This document shows positions 17,460 to 24,649 of a DNA stretch of 64,000 bases, piece after piece. Position 1 is the first letter of the stretch; every line of letters begins with the position of its first letter. The position numbers and the translations under genes were made by a program. The notes beneath the pieces are model-generated. The model searched no databases, was not told the DNA's origin, and saw nothing but the letters and a program-made list of their open reading frames with translations. Source of the stretch: an uncultured Bacteroidales bacterium (lineage in GTDB: Bacteria > Bacteroidota > Bacteroidia > Bacteroidales > Paludibacteraceae); NCBI GenBank assembly GCA_902799875.1, contig CADCCH010000005.1, positions 62,001 to 126,000 of the forward strand. The letters are read 5' to 3'.

Positions 17460-18815
17460 ATGAGAACATTTAAAATAGGCGGAGTTCATCCGCAGGACAA
17501 CAAACAATTCTCCGCACACCAGCCTATCACGGAGTGCCCGCTGCCTAAGCAAGCTATCATTCCGCTCGTGCAACATATCGGTGCACCGGCGCAGGCTGTA
17601 GTGGAAGTCGGAGCGAAAGTAAAAGTAGGCGAATTACTGGCTAAAGCCGGTGGATTCGTAAGTGCGAACATCTGTTCGCCGGTTAGTGGAACGGTCGCTA
17701 AGATCGGTGATTGGACCGACGCATGGGGCGCACCGGGTCAGGCTATCTTCATCGACGTACAAGGCGACGAGTGGTTGCCGGAGATCGATCGCAGTGCCGA
17801 CCTCATCCGTTCGTGTACCCTCGAGCCCAAAGCCATCATCGACAAGATCGCGGCTGCAGGTATCGTAGGTCTCGGTGGCGCTTGTTTCCCGACACACGTC
17901 AAGCTCCTTCCCCCTCCGGGTAAGAAAGCCGAAGTGCTCATCGTCAACGGCGTAGAGTGCGAACCGTATCTCACCTGTGACCACCAACTCATGATGGAGC
18001 ATGGCGAAGAGATCATCATCGGTATCGAGATCCTCAAACGTGCGCTTGGCGTGGACCGCGCTATCATCGGCATTGAGAACAATAAGAAAGATGCCATCGA
18101 GCACATGACCAAGTTGGCGCACAGCAAACTGGGCATCGATGTTATTCCTCTCAAACTCAAATACCCACAGGGCGGTGAGAAACAACTCATCGACGCTTGT
18201 ATCGGTCGTCAGGTTCCTTCGGGTGCGCTGCCTATCGAAGTGGGTGCGGTGGTAGATAACGTAGCTACCATCTATGCTGTTTATGAGGCAGTTCAGAAGA
18301 ACAAACCGCTCATCAGCCGCGTTATGACCGTCACGGGTAAGAAAGTCCTCAAACCGGGTAACTACTCCGTTCGTTTCGGTACTCCGATCGAGGAGGTCAT
18401 CGCCCTCGCAGGTGGTGTACCGGTAGATACCGGTAAGATCATTGGCGGTGGTCCGATGATGGGTCGCGCGATGGATCATATCGAGAACATGCCGGCTAAC
18501 AAACGCCTCAGCGGTCTGCTCTTCTTGCCCGAAGCAGAGTCCATTCGTCCGGAGGAAGAGAACTGTATCCGTTGCGGTAAGTGCGTTCAGGCTTGCCCGA
18601 TGGGTCTCGAACCCTATCTGCTCCAGCGAATGAGCCAACTCGAGATGTGGGAAGACTGCGAGAAACATGACGTCATGGACTGCATCGACTGCGGTTGTTG
18701 CGTCTTCACTTGTCCTGCACATCGTCGTCTGCTCGACGGTATCCGTCCTGCCAAAGCAAAGGTCGGAGCTATCCTCCGTGAACGTGCCGCTGCTGCCGCT
18801 GCCGAGAAAAAATAA
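17460..18815 (+). CDS. rnfC: Rnf complex subunit RnfC
   Basis: 451 residues from the ATG at 17460; an in-frame ATG at 17445 lies in the repeat-like gap and is less likely. GVHPQDNK at the start, the NADH/FMN-binding region with GLGGACFPTHVKL (~145-157), and two C-terminal 4Fe-4S motifs CIRCGKCVQACP and CIDCGCCVFTCP. RnfC is the NAD-facing subunit of the ion-pumping ferredoxin:NAD oxidoreductase. Length fits the family. Confidence 0.96.
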   Translation: MRTFKIGGVHPQDNKQFSAHQPITECPLPKQAIIPLVQHIGAPAQAVVEVGAKVKVGELLAKAGGFVSANICSPVSGTVAKIGDWTDAWGAPGQAIFIDVQGDEWLPEIDRSADLIRSCTLEPKAIIDKIAAAGIVGLGGACFPTHVKLLPPPGKKAEVLIVNGVECEPYLTCDHQLMMEHGEEIIIGIEILKRALGVDRAIIGIENNKKDAIEHMTKLAHSKLGIDVIPLKLKYPQGGEKQLIDACIGRQVPSGALPIEVGAVVDNVATIYAVYEAVQKNKPLISRVMTVTGKKVLKPGNYSVRFGTPIEEVIALAGGVPVDTGKIIGGGPMMGRAMDHIENMPANKRLSGLLFLPEAESIRPEEENCIRCGKCVQACPMGLEPYLLQRMSQLEMWEDCEKHDVMDCIDCGCCVFTCPAHRRLLDGIRPAKAKVGAILRERAAAAAAEKK

Positions 18816-18852
18816 GTAAATTTGAAGTAATCGTTTTAGGTTACTAAATAAG

Positions 18853-18873
18853 AAATCATAAATCAAAAATCAT
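18853..18873. repeat. 7-bp imperfect tandem repeat, 3 units, before rnfD
   Basis: Units AAATCAT, AAATCAA, AAATCAT directly upstream of the rnfD start. Confidence 0.6.
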
Positions 18874-18877
18874 AGAT

Positions 18878-19882
18878 ATGAAGAATTTCATAGTTGCTCC
18901 GGCTCCGCACGCCCACAGTGGTGATACCGTCCGCCGGAATATGCTTTTGGTCATTCTCGCTTTGATGCCTGCTTACGCAGTAGCAGTAGTGGAGTTTGGC
19001 TGGGGCGCATTGATCACGGCTGCCATCTCGGTTCTCGCATGTATCTGCACCGAGTACGTCATCAGCCGTTATGTGCTCAAAGAGCAACGTCAGACCATCG
19101 GAGACCTCTCGGCCGTCCTCACCGGTCTGCTGCTCGCTTTCAACCTTCCTTCTACCATCGATTGGTGGATCGTTATTATCGGTGCCGTAGTAGCTATCGG
19201 TATTGGAAAGATGACTTTCGGCGGTCTGGGTCAGAACCCCTTCAACCCCGCTCTCGTAGGTCGTGTCTTCCTGCTTATCTCTTTCCCTGCTCAGATGACC
19301 ACTTGGCCGACGCCGCAAGGCTTCAACGGCGCGTATGTGGACGCTGAGACAGGCGCTACCCCGCTCTATTATCTCAAGCACATCGTCAAAGCCGGTGATT
19401 CATCCGTCATTGACCAGCTGCCGTCTCTCATGGACTCGTTCCTGGGCGTCATGGGCGGTTCGCTCGGTGAGGTCAGCGCTGCTGCGCTGCTCATCGGAGG
19501 TATCCTCCTCATCTGCTGCCGCGTCATCACCTGGCACATCCCTGTAGCCATCCTCGGTACCGTAGCTTGCTTCTGCGCTTGCACTGGTCTCGCCGGTGCG
19601 CTGCCTGAGGGACTTGACACCTGCCATTATATCGGTTACGAACTCCTCTCCGGAGGTCTGATGCTCGGTGCATTCTTCATGGCAACCGACTACGTCACCA
19701 GCCCGATGAGCGCGTGGGGAAAGATCATCTTCGGTATCGGTATCGGATTCATCGTGATGGTCATCCGTACGTGGGGTAACTACCCCGAAGGTATGTCCTT
19801 CGCTATCCTGATCATGAACGCTTGCGTTCCATTGTTGAACAAGATTCGTCCGCAACGTTTCGGCGAGCCGAAAAAAGCATAA
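18878..19882 (+). CDS. rnfD: Rnf complex subunit RnfD
   Basis: 334 residues, largely hydrophobic, with about nine membrane helices. The covalent FMN site is the Thr of ETGATPLYYL, T161, matching the S/T-GAT flavinylation motif used by ApbE. It carries electrons through the membrane. No apbE gene is in the window. It lies 12 bases before rnfG. Confidence 0.95.
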   Translation: MKNFIVAPAPHAHSGDTVRRNMLLVILALMPAYAVAVVEFGWGALITAAISVLACICTEYVISRYVLKEQRQTIGDLSAVLTGLLLAFNLPSTIDWWIVIIGAVVAIGIGKMTFGGLGQNPFNPALVGRVFLLISFPAQMTTWPTPQGFNGAYVDAETGATPLYYLKHIVKAGDSSVIDQLPSLMDSFLGVMGGSLGEVSAAALLIGGILLICCRVITWHIPVAILGTVACFCACTGLAGALPEGLDTCHYIGYELLSGGLMLGAFFMATDYVTSPMSAWGKIIFGIGIGFIVMVIRTWGNYPEGMSFAILIMNACVPLLNKIRPQRFGEPKKA

Positions 19883-19894
19883 GGAGGCACAACT

Positions 19895-20545
19895 ATGGCA
19901 AAATTAGAAAGTACATTCAAGAACATGGTACTCTCCCTGGTTATCATCGCTATGGTAGCCGCAGGAGCTCTGGCAGGCGTTTACGCTGTCACCGAAGCCA
20001 CCATCGCTAAACAAGAGGCTCAGAAACAGCAGGCCGCTATCCTCGCTGTGCTTCCGGAGGGCTGCTCTATCGCAGAACCCGAGCAGGCAGAGGGGCTGAC
20101 CATCTACAAAGCCTTCATCAACGACGAATGGGTAGCTACCGCGGTAGAGACCTCTGAAGTCGGTTTCGACGGCCCGCAAGTAATCATGGTGGGCTTAGGC
20201 AAAGAAGGCGAAGTGCTCGACTACGTCGTTCTCAAGCAAACAGAGACTCCGGGTCTGGGTGCACATATCGACCACTGGTTTAAGGACGCTGTCGGCAACC
20301 GCTCTATCATCGGTAAGAAAGCCGGCGCACTGGCTGTCAACAAAGATGGCGGAGACGTAGATGCTATCACCGCTGCTACCATCTCCAGCCGCGCATTCCT
20401 GAAAGCTGTCAACAAAGCGTACGCAGCTATCGCTGCTCAGCCCGTTGAGGCAGCTTCCGGCGCAAGCCAACTGCAAGGTGCAGAACCGGTAGCAGAGCAA
20501 CCCGCTGAAGTAACTGAAGTACAACCCGCAGAAAAGGAGGAATAA
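19895..20545 (+). CDS. rnfG: Rnf complex subunit RnfG
   Basis: 216 residues: one N-terminal membrane helix (~10-32), then an FMN-binding domain. The flavinylation motif appears as DAITAATISSRAF with the acceptor T162; the canonical Gly of S/T-GAT is Ala here. The C-terminal ~35 residues are a Glu/Pro/Ala-rich tail. RnfG passes electrons between RnfD and the rest of the complex on the periplasmic side. It ends two bases before rnfE. Confidence 0.94.
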   Translation: MAKLESTFKNMVLSLVIIAMVAAGALAGVYAVTEATIAKQEAQKQQAAILAVLPEGCSIAEPEQAEGLTIYKAFINDEWVATAVETSEVGFDGPQVIMVGLGKEGEVLDYVVLKQTETPGLGAHIDHWFKDAVGNRSIIGKKAGALAVNKDGGDVDAITAATISSRAFLKAVNKAYAAIAAQPVEAASGASQLQGAEPVAEQPAEVTEVQPAEKEE

Positions 20546-20547
20546 TT

Positions 20548-21135
20548 ATGAGTAACGCAATGAAAACATTGACCAACGGTATTCTCAAGGAGAATCCTAC
20601 TTTTGCGTTGGTTCTCGGTATGTGCCCTACGCTGGCTACTACCACCAGTGCCGTTAACGGTATGTCCATGGGCTTGGCTACGCTCTTCGTGCTCGTTTGC
20701 TCGAACGTAGTAATCTCGCTCCTCAAGAATCTCATCCCGGATAAAGTACGTATCCCGGCGTTCATCGTAGTCATCGCTACGTTCGTGACGATGGTACAAC
20801 TTGTCATGCAGGCTTACCTGCCGGCTATCTACGATGTGCTGGGTCTCTTCATCCCGCTGATCGTAGTGAACTGTATCGTGCTCGGCCGTGCAGAGGCATT
20901 TGCAGCTAAGAACACCGTTGGTCTCTCCGCATTGGACGGACTGGGAATGGGTCTCGGTTTTACCCTCTCTCTCACCGTGCTGGGCGTCATCCGTGAGTTC
21001 TTAGGTGCAGGTACTGTCTTCGGTTTCCAACTCTACAGCAGCCAGTTCGCAGCGCTGATCTTCGTACTCGCTCCGGGTGCGTTCATCTGTCTCGCCTACC
21101 TCATGGCGGCTGTCAACAAACTGCAGAAGAAGTAA
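20548..21135 (+). CDS. rnfE: Rnf complex subunit RnfE
   Basis: 195 residues, six membrane helices, with LGMCPTLATTTSAVNGMSMGLAT near the start, the conserved RnfE/NqrD opening, and GRAEAFAAKNTV. It forms, with RnfA, the membrane pair holding the intramembrane Fe-S centre (the cysteine of LGMCP). Length is normal. Confidence 0.96.
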   Translation: MSNAMKTLTNGILKENPTFALVLGMCPTLATTTSAVNGMSMGLATLFVLVCSNVVISLLKNLIPDKVRIPAFIVVIATFVTMVQLVMQAYLPAIYDVLGLFIPLIVVNCIVLGRAEAFAAKNTVGLSALDGLGMGLGFTLSLTVLGVIREFLGAGTVFGFQLYSSQFAALIFVLAPGAFICLAYLMAAVNKLQKK

Positions 21136-21170
21136 ATGACCAAATTGTAAATGATTAAATTGTAAATAAC
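21134..21170. repeat. 15-bp imperfect tandem repeat between rnfE and rnfA
   Basis: AAATGACCAAATTGT (21134-21148) and AAATGATTAAATTGT (21149-21163), then a partial AAATAAC. Each 15-bp unit is an 8+7 pair of the AAATG word. The tract begins within the rnfE stop region and fills the gap to rnfA. Confidence 0.75.
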
Positions 21171-21173
21171 TTT

Positions 21174-21776
21174 ATGGTATATTTTCTGATATTCATCTCT
21201 GCAATATTTGTTAACAATATTGTATTGAGCCAGTTCCTGGGCATCTGCCCGTTCCTGGGTGTAAGTAAGAAGATTGACACCGCGCTGGGTATGGGTGCAG
21301 CGGTTACGTTTGTGCTCACGCTCGCTACGGTTGTTACGTATCTGCTGCAGAAGTTACTCGTCCTTTGGGGCGTAGAGTTCCTTCAGACCATCCTCTTCAT
21401 CCTCGTCATCGCTGCTCTTGTGCAGATGATCGAGATCATGTTGAAGAAAGTGTCTCCGGCGCTCTACCAGGCTCTGGGTGTGTTCCTGCCGCTGATCACC
21501 ACCAACTGCTGTATTCTCGGTGTGGCTCTTATCGTAGCTGACCAGAACAAGCTCTTGGCTAAACTGCCGCTGGGTGCCGAGTACGGTCTGCTCTCCGGTA
21601 CCGTTTACGCTTTCGCGACCGCCGTTGGTTTCGCTCTCGCGCTGATCCTCTTCGCAGGTATCCGCGAGCAGTTAGCCCTCGCCAAAGTGCCCGAAGCAAT
21701 GAAGGGTACTCCGATCGCCCTTCTCACCGCAGGTCTCCTGGCGATGGCCTTCATGGGCTTCAGCGGAGTAGTATAA
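21174..21776 (+). CDS. rnfA: Rnf complex subunit RnfA
   Basis: 200 residues, six membrane helices, FVNNIVLSQFLGICPFLGVSKK at the start, the RnfA/NqrE signature, with the Fe-S cysteine in GICPF. It is last in the rnfBCDGEA order, which is the usual Bacteroidota arrangement. A strong intrinsic terminator follows 13 bases after the stop. Confidence 0.97.
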   Translation: MVYFLIFISAIFVNNIVLSQFLGICPFLGVSKKIDTALGMGAAVTFVLTLATVVTYLLQKLLVLWGVEFLQTILFILVIAALVQMIEIMLKKVSPALYQALGVFLPLITTNCCILGVALIVADQNKLLAKLPLGAEYGLLSGTVYAFATAVGFALALILFAGIREQLALAKVPEAMKGTPIALLTAGLLAMAFMGFSGVV

Positions 21777-21789
21777 TATTTTTTAAGGA

Positions 21790-21823
21790 GCGCGCGTACA
21801 CGCATGTGTGCGTGCGCCCTTTT
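21790..21823 (+). terminator. Intrinsic terminator of the rseC-rnf operon
   Basis: A 12-bp stem (arms 21790-21801 and 21806-21817, two G-U pairs) with loop GCAT, followed by CCTTTT. It separates rnfA from tRNA-Ala. Confidence 0.85.
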
Positions 21824-21897
21824 GGGGTATTAGCTCATCTGGCTAGAGCGCGACACTGGCAGTGTCGAGGTGAGCGGTTCGAGTCCGCTATACTCCA
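21824..21897 (+). tRNA. tRNA-Ala (anticodon GGC)
   Basis: 74-nt cloverleaf. Acceptor GGGGTAT pairs with ATACTCC, including the alanine identity pair G3-U70. Anticodon stem CGACA/TGTCG with loop CTGGCAG gives GGC. T arm GAGCGG-TTCGAGT-CCGCT. CCA is not encoded. Accessory genes follow it directly, a common insertion position. Confidence 0.95.
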
Positions 21898-21910
21898 CAA
21901 AAAGACATAA

Positions 21911-22055
21911 GGCGCAAGCGTGCGCCACGAAATAGCGTAATAAGCCAAACTTGGTTTTCTGAAAACTGGACACTTTTAGAAATCAATTGTATCTTCAAGC
22001 ATGGTTTATGCACGCTCACGTATCAGCGTGAGTTTTCCGTGCATAAATTTGAAGA
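21911..22055. other. Structured non-coding segment with long inverted repeats
   Basis: Between tRNA-Ala and the nuclease gene. A perfect hairpin GGCGCA-AGCG-TGCGCC spans 21911-21926. A longer nested one spans 21992-22055: outer arms TCTTCAA/TTGAAGA, middle arms TTTATGCACG/CGTGCATAAA, inner arms CTCACG/CGTGAG around TATCAG. No open frame of note lies here. It could be a non-coding RNA, a regulatory leader or the end of a mobile element, and the sequence alone does not decide. The remaining bases to 22191 show nothing I can name. Confidence 0.55.
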
Positions 22056-22191
22056 ATAAAGGTAGTCCGGAACCTCAAACAATCAAATGAAGCATACGAA
22101 AACGCACGTTTTTATTATGCACATAAACATTAAATAATAAATAGGAGTCAGCCGAAAATCCGATAAAGAGTAGGCCATAAATCTAATTAGT

Positions 22192-23259
22192 ATGGATTTC
22201 AAAGACGCCATCAAACAATTGGCAAAACGTGCAGGTGAGTTAAAAAACAATCTGCAAACAGAAGAGGCAACGAAAAATGCCCTTATTATGCCTTTCATTC
22301 AGGCTTTAGGCTATGACGTGTTTAACCCGATGGAAGTGGTTCCGGAAATGGACTGCGATCTTACTAAGAAAAAAGGAGAGAAGATTGACTACGCTATCGT
22401 TAAAGATGGTGAAACAATTCTTGTTATTGAGTGCAAACATTGGCAGCAAAATTTGGATAGCCACAAAATGCAATTAGCTCGATACTTTGTGGCTTCAAAA
22501 GCGAAATTTGGCTTACTCACAAATGGTATAGAGTACCGTTTCTATACCGATTTGGCAAAAGAAAATCTTATGGACGATGTTCCTTTCCTCTCTTTCAATA
22601 TTGAGGAACTCAAAGAAGTTCAGTTGAAGGCTCTTGAGAAATTCACGAAAGAGAACTTTGATGTTGATTCTATCATGAATTCAGCTAATGAGTTGAAGTT
22701 TATGAGCGAATTAAAAAAGATCATCAAAGAACTCATTGAAAATCCAAATCAAGAGTTCGTAAAATCGCTTGCCAAACAAGTGTATACCGGCAAAATCACA
22801 AGCAATGTACTGGAGCAATTCACAGAATTGGTAAAGAAAGCCAGCGCAAGTTATGTGAACGACAAAATCTCTGAGCGCCTGAATATTGTTGTGAAGACCA
22901 ATGAGGCTGAACAGCAAAAAGTGGAAGATACACCTGTTGAGATTCCGGGAACAAAGAAAGAGAGCGAAATAGTTACCACGCAAACAGAAATGGAGGCGTA
23001 TTATATTATTAAGAGTATTCTTCGTGAGGTAATACCGGGCAACCGCGTAACTATGCGTGATGCCATTTCATATTGCTCTATCTTCATTGATGACAACAAT
23101 CGTAAGCCTGTTTGCCGTTTGCATTTTAACAATGAAAGCAACTTGCGTTTAGAGCCGGTAGGGGCAGACGGAAAGGGAGAAAAATATAAAATCGAATCGT
23201 TGGACGAAATCTTCAATTACGCAGATCAATTGATTGAGGCTGCAAAACGATATCTTTAA
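22192..23259 (+). CDS. Stand-alone HsdR-N-type restriction nuclease-like protein
   Basis: 355 residues. The first ~160 match the type I restriction enzyme R-subunit N-terminal nuclease fold (COG4748-like): GEKIDYAIV...TILVIECKHW gives D66, E80, K82, a PD-(D/E)xK active site. A helical middle (~165-265) and a C-terminal domain from ~275 (MEAYYIIKSILREVIPGNRVTMRDA) follow. No helicase motor, methylase or specificity subunit is nearby, so it is not a classical type I system. AT-rich codon use differs from the Rnf genes. The ion channel gene starts three bases after the stop. Target (DNA or RNA) and function are unknown. Confidence 0.8.
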   Translation: MDFKDAIKQLAKRAGELKNNLQTEEATKNALIMPFIQALGYDVFNPMEVVPEMDCDLTKKKGEKIDYAIVKDGETILVIECKHWQQNLDSHKMQLARYFVASKAKFGLLTNGIEYRFYTDLAKENLMDDVPFLSFNIEELKEVQLKALEKFTKENFDVDSIMNSANELKFMSELKKIIKELIENPNQEFVKSLAKQVYTGKITSNVLEQFTELVKKASASYVNDKISERLNIVVKTNEAEQQKVEDTPVEIPGTKKESEIVTTQTEMEAYYIIKSILREVIPGNRVTMRDAISYCSIFIDDNNRKPVCRLHFNNESNLRLEPVGADGKGEKYKIESLDEIFNYADQLIEAAKRYL

Positions 23260-23262
23260 GAT

Positions 23263-24045
23263 ATGAAAAATATTCTAAGGAAAATATTCCTGAATGATAA
23301 AGTAATAATGGCGTTCATTTTGTTGAATGCCATTATTATCTATTTGCAAGTAAGCGGATTCGAAAACACGATATTGGATATCGTAGATGCTGCTTGTACT
23401 GTCATCTTTATCGTAGAAATGGCAGTCAAACATCGTGAATACGGAGTACGCGGTTATTGGAGTAACGGTTGGAATAGAATGGACGGCATCTTGGTTATAT
23501 TGTCCATTCCGTCGCTCATCAATGTGTTTGTCCCGACAATAGCAAGCAGTCTCTCCATCCTACTTATTCTGCGAGTCCTGCGTGTGCTGCGATTCTTCCG
23601 CGTGATGCATTTCTTCCCGAATTTTGCGAAAGTAGTAACAGGATTTAAAGTTGCCATGCGGCAGTCATATGGCGTGCTGTTGAGTTTCTTTGTAATCATA
23701 GTAGTCTTCGGCCTACTAAATTGTAGCCTTTTCCAAAATGCCGATCCGGAACATTTCAGCACTCCACTACGTTCCATCTATTCTGTATTCCAGATTTGTA
23801 CGGTTGAAGGATGGTACGATATACCTAATACGGTAGCTGAGTACTATGGAGATTCTACCTTTCTGCCGCACTTTGTCCGTATATACTTTACGTTTTTGCT
23901 TATTATGGGCGGCATTATTGGAATGTCCTTTATCAATTCTATTTTTGTTGATGCTATGGTCGCGGATAATAATGACGATATAGAGAAACAATTAGAATCT
24001 CTGCAACATAGTGTAGACGAAATCAAAGAAATCTTGCAGAAGTGA
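23263..24045 (+). CDS. Voltage-gated ion channel (single-domain, bacterial NaV/ion transport family)
   Basis: 260 residues: helices S1-S4, with S4 at ~95-118 carrying regularly spaced arginines (LRVLRVLRFFRVMHF), then pore helix and selectivity filter TVEGW at 180-184, comparable with TLESW of NaChBac-type sodium channels, S6 (~205-232) and a C-terminal coiled coil (residues ~236-260, DDIEKQLESLQHSVDEIKEIL). One such domain forms a tetramer. Ion selectivity cannot be fixed because the filter differs from NaChBac. It shares an operon and terminator with the nuclease gene upstream. Confidence 0.88.
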   Translation: MKNILRKIFLNDKVIMAFILLNAIIIYLQVSGFENTILDIVDAACTVIFIVEMAVKHREYGVRGYWSNGWNRMDGILVILSIPSLINVFVPTIASSLSILLILRVLRVLRFFRVMHFFPNFAKVVTGFKVAMRQSYGVLLSFFVIIVVFGLLNCSLFQNADPEHFSTPLRSIYSVFQICTVEGWYDIPNTVAEYYGDSTFLPHFVRIYFTFLLIMGGIIGMSFINSIFVDAMVADNNDDIEKQLESLQHSVDEIKEILQK

Positions 24046-24073
24046 AGTAAAAAGCAATTTTTTGCAGTTTTCA

Positions 24074-24114
24074 TGACATTTCCGAAGATAAAAATTTGGA
24101 AATGTCATTTTTTT
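24074..24114 (+). terminator. Intrinsic terminator of the nuclease-channel operon
   Basis: Perfect 10-bp stem TGACATTTCC/GGAAATGTCA (24074-24083, 24098-24107) followed by seven T. Confidence 0.88.
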
Positions 24115-24118
24115 GTTG

Positions 24119-24126
24119 TATCTTTG
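24119..24126 (+). promoter_or_regulatory. -7 promoter element of the small basic protein gene
   Basis: TATCTTTG, 19 bases before the ATG at 24146 and just after the preceding terminator, so this gene is a separate unit. Confidence 0.75.
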
Positions 24127-24145
24127 CCGAAAATTTAGAAAAGAT

Positions 24146-24502
24146 ATGAAAGTTCAGTGGACGAGTTTGGTTGATGGAGCACAAGGACATTTAGATGGCG
24201 GGCACTACACACGGAGGATTCCCGGGAACCCGGATTGGGCGGCCGTATGCAACAAACCGATGCTGAGCGAAAAGACGAAGAAAAAGAAAGCGGCATTACC
24301 TCATATGAAGGAGTTTAGCGGACTGATTGCCACATGTAAAGCTATCCTTCATGATCCGGAGCGCCGCGCTATATGGCAAGCCAAGTATGACGCAGCCAAA
24401 AAGCAAGCAAATCGTCATAACAAGCGTATTCAAGGTCGGTTGTGCGACTATTTGCGCCACGAAGTGAGTTTGGCGCTCAAAAAGGGCGATACGGTCGACT
24501 GA
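24146..24502 (+). CDS. Small basic protein, unknown function
   Basis: 118 residues from the ATG at 24146; an upstream in-frame start at 24113 would precede the promoter. It is Lys/Arg-rich with a central KKKKAALPHMKEFSGLIATCK segment and a helical C-terminal half (AIWQAKYDAAKKQANRHNKRI), giving a strongly positive charge. No signal peptide or membrane segment. I do not recognise the family. The charge fits nucleic acid binding, and the neighbouring nuclease-channel pair makes it a possible member of the same accessory insert, though it has its own promoter. Confidence 0.65.
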   Translation: MKVQWTSLVDGAQGHLDGGHYTRRIPGNPDWAAVCNKPMLSEKTKKKKAALPHMKEFSGLIATCKAILHDPERRAIWQAKYDAAKKQANRHNKRIQGRLCDYLRHEVSLALKKGDTVD

Positions 24503-24547
24503 TTCTCAAATAGTTCTTGTATTCCGGTTATAGCGATCTCGGGTCGA

Positions 24548-24591
24548 GCATATATTCGGCATATATTGAGCATATATTTAGCATATATTGG
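24548..24591. repeat. 11-bp tandem repeat, 4 units
   Basis: GCATATATT starts at 24548, 24559, 24570 and 24581, exactly 11 bp apart, with two variable bases between. It lies in the gap before the metallopeptidase gene. One helical turn per unit means it could be a set of in-phase binding sites, or one more microrepeat tract. Confidence 0.8.
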
Positions 24592-24649
24592 AATAAGACG
24601 GCAAGTCAACGGCAACACCTCAGTGGATAGCGATTTAAAAATCAACTAT

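Noticed and set aside
17634..18866. 410-codon minus-strand frame
   Set aside because: Antisense shadow of rnfC, which has all its motifs and fits the operon.
21911..22191. Insertion sequence
   Set aside because: Inverted repeats exist, but no transposase or flanking target duplication is visible.
22192..23259. Classical type I restriction-modification system
   Set aside because: Only the HsdR N-terminal type nuclease is present; no motor, hsdM or hsdS gene follows.
24548..24591. CRISPR array
   Set aside because: Units are 9 bp with two-base gaps; no spacers and no cas genes. No CRISPR seen elsewhere in the window.
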